From the NCBI GenBank assembly GCA_937901145.1, contig CALCHE010000191.1, positions 1 to 7,939 of the forward strand: a stretch of DNA of 7,939 nucleotides, in the 5' to 3' direction. How positions within the stretch are numbered: the first letter of the stretch is position 1; the number at the start of each line of letters is the position of its first letter. Shown here in pieces: positions 1 to 5,113 of the stretch. The notes under the pieces were generated by a model, which searched no databases, was not told the origin of the DNA, and saw only the letters and a program-made list of their open reading frames with translations. The translations under genes and the position numbers were made by a program. This DNA is from an uncultured Clostridia bacterium (GTDB lineage Bacteria > Bacillota > Clostridia > Oscillospirales > Acutalibacteraceae).

Positions 1-1499
1 AGGAGCTTCTTGACGATATTGAAATGGGATACATTTCTGTTGTTATGGTAAAGGACTTATCAAGATTAGGACGAGATTATGTTTCGGTAGGTCACTACAC
101 CGACAACTATTTCCCTGAACATAACATAAGATTTATCGCTGTTAATGATATGGTAGACAGTGACGAGGGTGAAAACGAAATCGCACCCTTCAAGAACATA
201 ATGAATGAAATGTATGCAAGGGATATTTCAAGAAAAATCAGAAGCTCAAACAGAATAAGAGGCAACCTTGGTGAGCCCTTATCTCAACCACCTTACGGAT
301 ATATGAAAAGTCCCGAGAACAAAAAGAAATGGATAATCGACCCTGATGCTTCACAGGTAGTGAAAAGTATTTTCAGAATGTGCATAGAGGGTAAGGGTAA
401 CGAAGCCATTGCTCATGTTCTTCAGGCAAATAAAGTATATATCCCTATGGCATATTGGCACAGTAATGGTTTAAACAGAGGCGGCAAACAAATGCCTGCC
501 GACCCTTACAGATGGAGCAAGACAACCGTAAGGAAAATCTTAACTCAACAAGAGTACTGCGGTGATGTAATCAATTTCAAAACCTACTCAAAGAATTTCA
601 AAAACAAAAAGAGGCTGATGAACGCTGAAGAAAACTGGAGAATCTTCAAGGATGTTCACGAGCCTATCATTGAAAGAGAAGTGTTTGAGCTTGTACAGGA
701 AAATCTGTTAAAGGTCAAGAGAAGAGCTCCCAAACCCGAAAATGCAAAGAAGCACATCTTCAGCGGACTTATCCGTTGCGGCGACTGCGGCAGCAATATG
801 AGGTATCATACTAATACCACAAATAAAGAGATACATTATTTCAGTTGTGGTAACTATATCAAGGATACCCGAGGTAATTGCCCTACAAGACACTACATTC
901 GTTCAGATTCTCTTGAGCAGATAGTTTTACTAGAGCTTAGACACCTTGCAAACTTTCTTAAATATGATGAAGAAAGACTTGCGCTGATTCTTGAAAGAAA
1001 GTCCAACAAGGATTTATATGAAGAGACAAGGTATCTTGAAGGTGAGCTTCAAAAAGCTCTTGTAAGGCAGCAGAAGGTGTCAAATCTTTATGAAAAGCTA
1101 TATGAAGACAATGCCGAGGGAAAAGTAACAGATGAATGGTTTACTCACATGTCACATAAATACGAGATGGAGAGGACAGAGCTCAAAGGGAAGATTACTG
1201 AACTTAGAAAGAAGCTTTCAAGTACACAAGAGACAACGAAAGGTAAAGAAATCTTTCTTAATGCGGTTAGGAGCTTTATTGAAATGGAAACACTTACTGC
1301 ACCTCTTGCAAAGGAGCTTATTGACCACATTGATGTTTATGAGGCAGAGGGTAAAGGTAAAAACAAAACGCAGAGGATAGTGATTTACTACCGCTTTGTA
1401 GGGTATATTGAACTGCCTGACAAAATCCCCATCGTAAACGATACAAGACAGGGAGTAGCGGTGAATTATATCTCAGGCGCTTTACCCGAAACGGCATAA
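1..1499 (+). CDS. Large serine recombinase, 5'-truncated by window edge (TnpX/Tn4451-type)
   Basis: Site-specific DNA recombinase of the large serine family, which excises and integrates mobile elements through a covalent serine-DNA intermediate. The frame is open from the first whole codon (position 3). The ATG at 24 is internal, not the start, because about the first 60-70 residues with the nucleophilic serine (Y-x-R-x-S region) are missing. Numbering from that ATG: the end of the resolvase domain with the conserved DLSRLGRD motif (residues 11-18), the recombinase DNA-binding domain (about 85-235, with the typical QPPYGY and SKTTVRKIL stretches), a zinc ribbon with Cys252, Cys255, Cys275 and Cys286, a charged coiled coil (about 325-400), and a C-terminal segment (IVIYYRFVGYIE) resembling the DUF4368 domain of TnpX/TndX-like enzymes. 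The stop is TAA at 1497-1499. No frameshift is seen. The gene converges on a tRNA-Leu gene. Function is confident from family features; which element it moves cannot be seen here. Confidence 0.93.
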   Translation, partial: ELLDDIEMGYISVVMVKDLSRLGRDYVSVGHYTDNYFPEHNIRFIAVNDMVDSDEGENEIAPFKNIMNEMYARDISRKIRSSNRIRGNLGEPLSQPPYGYMKSPENKKKWIIDPDASQVVKSIFRMCIEGKGNEAIAHVLQANKVYIPMAYWHSNGLNRGGKQMPADPYRWSKTTVRKILTQQEYCGDVINFKTYSKNFKNKKRLMNAEENWRIFKDVHEPIIEREVFELVQENLLKVKRRAPKPENAKKHIFSGLIRCGDCGSNMRYHTNTTNKEIHYFSCGNYIKDTRGNCPTRHYIRSDSLEQIVLLELRHLANFLKYDEERLALILERKSNKDLYEETRYLEGELQKALVRQQKVSNLYEKLYEDNAEGKVTDEWFTHMSHKYEMERTELKGKITELRKKLSSTQETTKGKEIFLNAVRSFIEMETLTAPLAKELIDHIDVYEAEGKGKNKTQRIVIYYRFVGYIELPDKIPIVNDTRQGVAVNYISGALPETA

Positions 1500-1502
1500 A
1501 AG

Positions 1503-1525
1503 AAAAAAGCCGCAGATTAACTGCG
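1503..1525 (-). terminator. Possible second (backup) terminator downstream of tRNA-Leu
   Basis: Read on the minus strand, CGCAG and CTGCG form a short 5-bp stem around a 5-base loop (1511-1525), followed two bases later by six T (1508-1503). The T-tract is only on the minus-strand side, so it would stop transcription coming from the tRNA gene before it runs antisense into the recombinase. The short stem makes it weak on its own. Confidence 0.45.
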
Positions 1526-1560
1526 ACAAACTACAAAAAATATATCAATCTGTTTTTAGC

Positions 1561-1602
1561 AAAAAAAAGGATGCGTGTTCAAATCCCTTATGAACACGCA
1601 TC
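1561..1602 (-). terminator. Rho-independent terminator of tRNA-Leu
   Basis: A perfect 12-bp inverted repeat (arms 1570-1581 and 1591-1602, GATGCGTGTTCA and its complement) with a 9-base loop is followed on the minus strand by one C and eight T (1568-1561). It starts two bases beyond the encoded CCA end of the tRNA, so it is the tRNA gene's terminator. There is no T-tract on the plus-strand side, so it is unlikely to serve the recombinase gene. Confidence 0.9.
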
Positions 1603-1603
1603 A

Positions 1604-1689
1604 TGGTGCGAGAGACGGGACTTGAACCCGTACGAGCTGCCCCACACGCCCCTCAAACGTGCGCGTCTGCCGATTCCGCCACTCTCGCA
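1604..1689 (-). tRNA. tRNA-Leu, anticodon GAG
   Basis: The 86-base minus-strand sequence folds as a class II tRNA. The acceptor stem pairs TGCGAGA with TCTCGCA, followed by an encoded CCA (1606-1604). The D-arm contains GGCGGAATCGGCAGACGC. The anticodon stem CACGT/GCGTG (last pair T-G) encloses loop TTGAGGG with anticodon GAG, reading CUC/CUU leucine codons. A long variable arm of about 13 bases, as expected for leucine, precedes the T-arm ACGGG-TTCAAGT-CCCGT. All stems are intact, so it should be functional. It is a single-gene transcript with its own promoter (1722-1750) and terminator (1561-1602). An apparent plus-strand reading frame across it (from 1603) is a familiar artefact of tRNA complements. 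Confidence 0.97.
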
Positions 1690-1721
1690 TATTTATTTGC
1701 CACTCTCTCGAGCGCTTGTAT

Positions 1722-1750
1722 AATATATCACTATAAAAACGAAAAGTCAA
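1722..1750 (-). promoter_or_regulatory. Sigma-A-type promoter of tRNA-Leu
   Basis: On the minus strand, TTGACT (1750-1745) and TATATT (1727-1722) are separated by exactly 17 bases, with TG one base upstream of the -10 (extended -10). The predicted start near 1714-1716 leaves a leader of about 25 bases before the mature tRNA 5' end at 1689, to be removed by RNase P. Confidence 0.82.
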
Positions 1751-1781
1751 TACCTTTTATGAAAAAAATAATAAAATTTGC

Positions 1782-1831
1782 AAAAAATATTCCGTCGGAA
1801 GCTCCTGGAATTTTTAAGAGCTCCGACGGAA
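1782..1831 (-). terminator. Rho-independent terminator of the kinase-like gene
   Basis: Six bases after the kinase TAA, GAGCTCCGACGGAA (1818-1831) pairs with 1790-1804 apart from one bulged base, giving a 14-bp GC-rich stem with a 13-base loop. On the minus strand it is followed by ATATTTTTT (T-tract 1787-1782). It separates the kinase transcript from the tRNA-Leu promoter that begins about 30 bases further on. Confidence 0.88.
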
Positions 1832-1836
1832 ATGAT

Positions 1837-3696
1837 TTATACCTGTAGCTGAAGGGGCAGGGAGATTGCACTGTCAGATTCGATGGCTCCTTCTTCGAGA
1901 CATACATAATACTGATAAAGCTCAGGTGAGTAGTAGAAATCACCGTCGTCGACTGTGATATAACAGCATATAAGCGGAGCACCGTCATCTTCCGTGGTGG
2001 TGATTTCGAAATTGGCGGTTGTTTTCTGTATTACAGATGAGCCGGACATTTCGTAAATATAGACGTTACCTGTTGCATTGACATTTTCACCGAAGGGGGT
2101 GGATATTTCGAGGATAACTTCGTCGAAGAATTCGTCTTCAGGAGTGCTGATGATAGTATAATCCTCTACAGAGGTGTAAATTCTGCCGTCAGCGGAAACA
2201 TCACCGTCAGAGAAGCCTGACACTACAAGCTCGGGAGTGCCTGTATAGGAGGGCGCAGTAGGAGCTGTGGGAGCTGCGGTGGCTTCCGTAGTGGCCTCAG
2301 TAGTGGCCTCAGTAGTAGTTTCAGTAGTAGTTTCGGTGGTAGTTTCTGTAGTTGTTTCCGTGGTGGTGGGCTCTGTAGTAGTAACTGTAGGAGGTACCGT
2401 AGTCGGAACCGTGGAGGGCTGCGCTGTGGTTACTGTGGGGAGAACTACCGACGGAGAGGTTGTATTGTTTTCTCCGGTATCATCCTTGCCGCCGATAAAT
2501 ATAACTCCGATTATCAGAGCGACCACTGCTATGATCGCTGCTACCAGAAGGTACATTTTTTTGTTATCCTTGCCGTCGTCTTCGTCGTCGTAGGATTCTT
2601 CTGCCGATTCCTTGAAGGCCTGTCTGAAGGCTGTCTTTTCAGCTTCGGAAACAGCTGTATCGGGCTTGAGATAGATTGACTGCTCCTCATCATCGCTTTC
2701 GTCTGCGATATCGAAGGCTGTCACAGGCGTTACTGGGATATAGACGGGAGGCTGAACGGGCTGATAAACAGGTACATCAGCTTCGACGGGAGCCGATAAG
2801 GCTTCGATGTATCTTTCCAACTCCGTTTTCATAAGGAGAGGACTGTAGTATCTGTCTGTCTGCTGATAAGCCATAGCCTTTGAAATGATTTTTGACATTT
2901 CGGGATCCGCTTTTATGGGTGCGGATAATGGCTTTCCGCTTAACTGTTTTTTGAAAGCCTCTTCTCTGTCACTGAGGGAAACAGGGTTAGGATAAGCGGG
3001 AAGGAAGGGGAGTCGGTTATTGTTCATCAGCTTATAAAGCAGAACGCCGATGGAGTAAATGTCCGAAGAGGTATCAACGGAAGAGTCTTTGTATATTTCG
3101 GGAGCCATATAAGGTGATGCTTCTGATTTTCCTCGTCCTGAAATATTTGATATACCGAAATCTCCCAGCTTGAAATTTCCTTCACTGTCGACATAGATGT
3201 TTTCAGGCTTTATCTGATGGTGAGTAATGCCGATTTTTCTGAAACCCTCTATGGCACTGCACAGATCAAGACCTATTTTTACAGCCTGTTCTGCTGTTAT
3301 TTCTGTGGGTTTTACTTTTTCACTGAAGGGTGAAAGAAGCTCCATAAGCATAACCACATAAAAACAGGAGCTTTCTTTGACTATATGAAAATTATCGAAA
3401 CGGACGATATTTCTGTTAGTGCGAAGGGAAAGCATTCTGGTCATATTTTCGGTCACGGCGGCTTCCATGGTGTCAAGATATTCACCGACTGTTTTATATT
3501 TGCCTGACTCGATAATCCTGCTCAGCTCTCTGTCACTGCCGGGAAATTTTACTGTTTTAAGTGCCAGAAACTCTGTGACACCGTCTACGGTTTTATAAAC
3601 TTTGAAAACCTTTGAATTTCTGCCCTCGGCAAGCTTGGAATCTACATACCACGAGCCGAAAATAGGCTCAAGCTCCTTAAGCTTTTCTATCGTCAT
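1837..3696 (-). CDS. Single-pass Ser/Thr kinase-like receptor with HHQ catalytic loop (possible pseudokinase)
   Basis: Hanks-type (PknB-like) protein, 619 residues. Cytoplasmic kinase fold, about 12-295: degenerate Gly-rich loop (LAEGRNSKVF, 22-31), ATP-anchoring Lys47 (ALK), likely alpha-C Glu83, DFG at 179-181, YMAPE at 196-200. The catalytic loop is HHQIKPEN (159-166) where active kinases have HRD-x-K-P-x-N, so the proton-accepting Asp is Gln161; Lys163 and Asn166 remain. Activity is therefore doubtful. Next come a Pro-rich stretch (about 302-326), an acidic juxtamembrane segment (331-376), one membrane helix (381-402), a Thr/Pro linker (411-482) with TTTE/ATTE repeats, and a predicted extracellular beta-rich domain (488-619; Cys577, Cys578, Cys599) that I do not recognise and that is not PASTA-like. 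Start ATG 3696-3694 has AAGGAG (3712-3707) ten bases upstream. It has its own promoter and terminator, hence is monocistronic. The role, sensing something at the cell surface, is inferred from topology. Confidence 0.92.
   Translation of the reverse strand: MTIEKLKELEPIFGSWYVDSKLAEGRNSKVFKVYKTVDGVTEFLALKTVKFPGSDRELSRIIESGKYKTVGEYLDTMEAAVTENMTRMLSLRTNRNIVRFDNFHIVKESSCFYVVMLMELLSPFSEKVKPTEITAEQAVKIGLDLCSAIEGFRKIGITHHQIKPENIYVDSEGNFKLGDFGISNISGRGKSEASPYMAPEIYKDSSVDTSSDIYSIGVLLYKLMNNNRLPFLPAYPNPVSLSDREEAFKKQLSGKPLSAPIKADPEMSKIISKAMAYQQTDRYYSPLLMKTELERYIEALSAPVEADVPVYQPVQPPVYIPVTPVTAFDIADESDDEEQSIYLKPDTAVSEAEKTAFRQAFKESAEESYDDEDDGKDNKKMYLLVAAIIAVVALIIGVIFIGGKDDTGENNTTSPSVVLPTVTTAQPSTVPTTVPPTVTTTEPTTTETTTETTTETTTETTTEATTEATTEATAAPTAPTAPSYTGTPELVVSGFSDGDVSADGRIYTSVEDYTIISTPEDEFFDEVILEISTPFGENVNATGNVYIYEMSGSSVIQKTTANFEITTTEDDGAPLICCYITVDDGDFYYSPELYQYYVCLEEGAIESDSAISLPLQLQV
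2284..2367 (-). repeat. In-frame 12-bp repeats encoding TTTE x5 and ATTE x2
   Basis: Seven tandem 12-base units lie in the kinase-like gene and encode residues 444-471: five TTTE units then two ATTE units. Codons vary between units (ACT, ACC, ACA, ACG; GAA, GAG), most of all toward the N-terminal side, so the protein pattern is conserved more than the DNA. This forms an extended, possibly glycosylated extracellular stalk between the membrane helix and the C-terminal domain. The more uniform units near 2290-2330 could change copy number by slippage. Confidence 0.9.
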
Positions 3697-3739
3697 TGTT
3701 AATCAACTCCTTATATCAAAAGATAATATAATTCACTAT

Positions 3740-3768
3740 ACTATATCACTAATATTCTGTTTAGTCAA
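3740..3768 (-). promoter_or_regulatory. Sigma-A-type promoter of the kinase-like gene
   Basis: On the minus strand, TTGACT (3768-3763) and TATAGT (3745-3740) are separated by 17 bases, with TG one base before the -10. The predicted start near 3733 gives a leader of about 35 bases ending in the AAGGAG ribosome site at 3712-3707. The six bases before the -10 (TAGTGA) match those in the tRNA-Leu promoter. Confidence 0.78.
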
Positions 3769-3821
3769 GGAAAGCAATTATTAAGCATTTTTAAGGTCGT
3801 TTATGTTTAATAAAAAAGCAC

Positions 3822-3850
3822 TTGAAATAGATGTGCATCGGTGCTATAAT
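3822..3850 (+). promoter_or_regulatory. Sigma-A-type promoter of the acyltransferase gene
   Basis: TTGAAA (3822-3827), a 17-base spacer and a consensus TATAAT (3845-3850) with an extended TGC just before it. The predicted start near 3857 gives a leader of about 58 bases. It points away from the kinase promoter at 3740-3768; the 53 bases between them (3769-3821) are AT-rich and show no clear operator. The block CATCGGTGCTATAATC (3836-3851) recurs almost unchanged in the promoter at 5045-5073. Confidence 0.85.
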
Positions 3851-3915
3851 CTCCTGTAGATGTAAAGCTTTTTCGTATATTTAATAAGTAATAAAAAACG
3901 GAAGGATTATTTAAA

Positions 3916-5007
3916 ATGGGAGAAAACAGTTTAACTGTCAGTAAAAGAAATTTCGGTATAGATTTACTCAGGATAGTATCAATGCTGATGATAGTTGTTT
4001 TGCATATGCTGGGTCATGGCGGAGCTCTTTATGAGCCTGTACAACTGTCTAAAAGGTATATATTTTTCTGGTTTCTGGAGATTGCCTGTTACAGCGCAGT
4101 GGATTGTTATGCTTTGATTTCAGGCTATGTGGGCTGTAAATCGAAATTCAAATATTCTAATATCGGCTATATATGGCTTCAGACGGTTTTTTATTCTGTA
4201 ACTGTCGCGGGAGTTTTTCTTCTGCTTTCGAAAACGGATATGCAACATTTCAAAGACAGCTTTACACCTGTTCTTAATAATGGGTATTGGTATTTCACAG
4301 CTTATTTCTGTATGTTTTTCTTTATTCCGGCTTTTAACGCAGTGATAGATAATCTTTCCGATAAACAGCTTAAGGTGCTCGGATTGACAATGATAGGGCT
4401 TTTCTCTGTGATGCCTGTAATTGCTGAAAGGGAGCTTTTCGGTACGGGGAGCGGTTACAGTGCTCTGTGGCTGGGCATTCTGTATGTTCTGGGCGGAATA
4501 ATCAGAAAAACCGGTTTTTTACAAAATGTAAAAACAGTGTATCTGTTTATTGCTTATTTTGCATTTACCGTAATCGTATGGCTTGAAAAGATTCTTATCG
4601 AAAAGCATAATACTGTAGTACCTGCCGAAGAAGCGGTGAGAGTTCCTGCACTGAACTATACTACTCCGCTTGTTCTGGCTACGGCTGTGGTTTTGCTTAT
4701 AGGTTTTTCTAAACTCCGTGTTAAAAAGATTTCAGCGAAAATAATCGCCTTTTTTGCACCTCTTACTTTTGGTGTCTATCTTATTCATGACAATAATCTT
4801 TTCAGAGAAATTGTTGTCAAAAACAGTTTTGTCGGCATTGATAGTTTCGTTGAACAGATTTTTCGGATAGGAATTGCTGTTGTGGTCATTTTCCTCGGAT
4901 GTTCATTAGTTGACTGGGTCAGAAGCAAGCTTTTTGAATTGCTGAGAATCAGAAAAATGCTTGCACAACTTGAGGAAAAAATTGCAGGGCAGTTATGGGG
5001 AAAATAA
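3916..5007 (+). CDS. Membrane acyltransferase (acyltransferase 3 / OafA-like family)
   Basis: Polytopic membrane protein of 363 residues, the usual length for the acyltransferase 3 family, whose members transfer acetyl or other short acyl groups to exported or membrane-linked glycans. The N-terminus shows the family signature: a short cytoplasmic tail, then GIDLLRIVSMLMIVVLH (residues 14-30) with conserved Arg19 and His30. About ten hydrophobic helices follow, with NNGYWYFTAYF (121-131) matching the conserved W-Y-F segment and YLIH (288-291) near the last helices. The C-terminal 30 residues are charged and probably cytoplasmic. The start ATG has GAAGG (3901-3905) ten bases upstream and no better alternative. 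A glycosyltransferase/glycerophosphotransferase fusion gene follows 106 bases downstream on the same strand with no convincing terminator between, so read-through is likely. Substrate is inferred to be the surface glycopolymer made by that neighbour; the acyl group cannot be told from sequence. Confidence 0.9.
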   Translation: MGENSLTVSKRNFGIDLLRIVSMLMIVVLHMLGHGGALYEPVQLSKRYIFFWFLEIACYSAVDCYALISGYVGCKSKFKYSNIGYIWLQTVFYSVTVAGVFLLLSKTDMQHFKDSFTPVLNNGYWYFTAYFCMFFFIPAFNAVIDNLSDKQLKVLGLTMIGLFSVMPVIAERELFGTGSGYSALWLGILYVLGGIIRKTGFLQNVKTVYLFIAYFAFTVIVWLEKILIEKHNTVVPAEEAVRVPALNYTTPLVLATAVVLLIGFSKLRVKKISAKIIAFFAPLTFGVYLIHDNNLFREIVVKNSFVGIDSFVEQIFRIGIAVVVIFLGCSLVDWVRSKLFELLRIRKMLAQLEEKIAGQLWGK

Positions 5008-5044
5008 TGCGTAAACTATATTAAAAATTTAAGAATTTAATAGG

Positions 5045-5082
5045 TTGAAAACAAACACCATCTGTGATATAATCAACAGATG
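5045..5082 (+). promoter_or_regulatory. Promoter of the glycosyltransferase fusion gene with palindrome across the -10
   Basis: TTGAAA (5045-5050), a 17-base spacer and TATAAT (5068-5073), with TGA just before the -10. A perfect 7-bp inverted repeat, CATCTGT (5059-5065) and ACAGATG (5076-5082) with a 10-base centre, is centred on the -10 box. It could be a repressor operator or a hairpin in read-through RNA; only the promoter boxes are strongly supported. The promoter lies between the acyltransferase stop (5007) and the next start (5114), so the second gene can be expressed alone. Confidence 0.83.
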
Positions 5083-5113
5083 AACATTATATCTTTTTTG
5101 AGAGGTTAAATAA

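Noticed and set aside
24..26. ATG at 24 as the start of the recombinase
   Set aside because: The frame is open upstream to the window edge with sequence (ELLDDIE) that fits the family, and starting here would remove the catalytic serine region. The sequence before it gives no start signal that outweighs this.
1570..1602. GTTCAAATCCC in the tRNA terminator hairpin resembles a tRNA T-arm and could be an attachment-site remnant
   Set aside because: The match is short, lies mostly in the arm and loop of a perfect hairpin, is on the strand opposite to the tRNA, and lacks any acceptor-stem sequence beside it. Most likely chance.
1678..1707. Direct repeat GCCACTCTC at 1678-1686 and 1699-1707, the first copy in the tRNA 5' end
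   Set aside because: Only nine bases, both copies between the tRNA and its promoter, and not positioned to flank the recombinase element. No support for an att site.
1603..1848. Plus-strand reading frame of 81 codons starting MVRETGLEP across the tRNA gene
   Set aside because: It is the complement of tRNA-Leu and its promoter and terminator region; such MVRETGLEP-type proteins are a known annotation artefact and there is no ribosome site.
2267..2593. Plus-strand reading frame with Val/Ser repeats (108 codons)
   Set aside because: It is the antisense of the Thr/Glu repeat and the membrane helix of the kinase-like gene; the repeat pattern keeps the opposite strand open. No promoter or ribosome site.
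5020..5041. ATTAAA-N10-TTTAAT inverted repeat after the acyltransferase gene as a possible terminator
   Set aside because: The arms contain only A and T and no T-tract follows, so the hairpin would be too weak. Read-through into the next gene is more likely.
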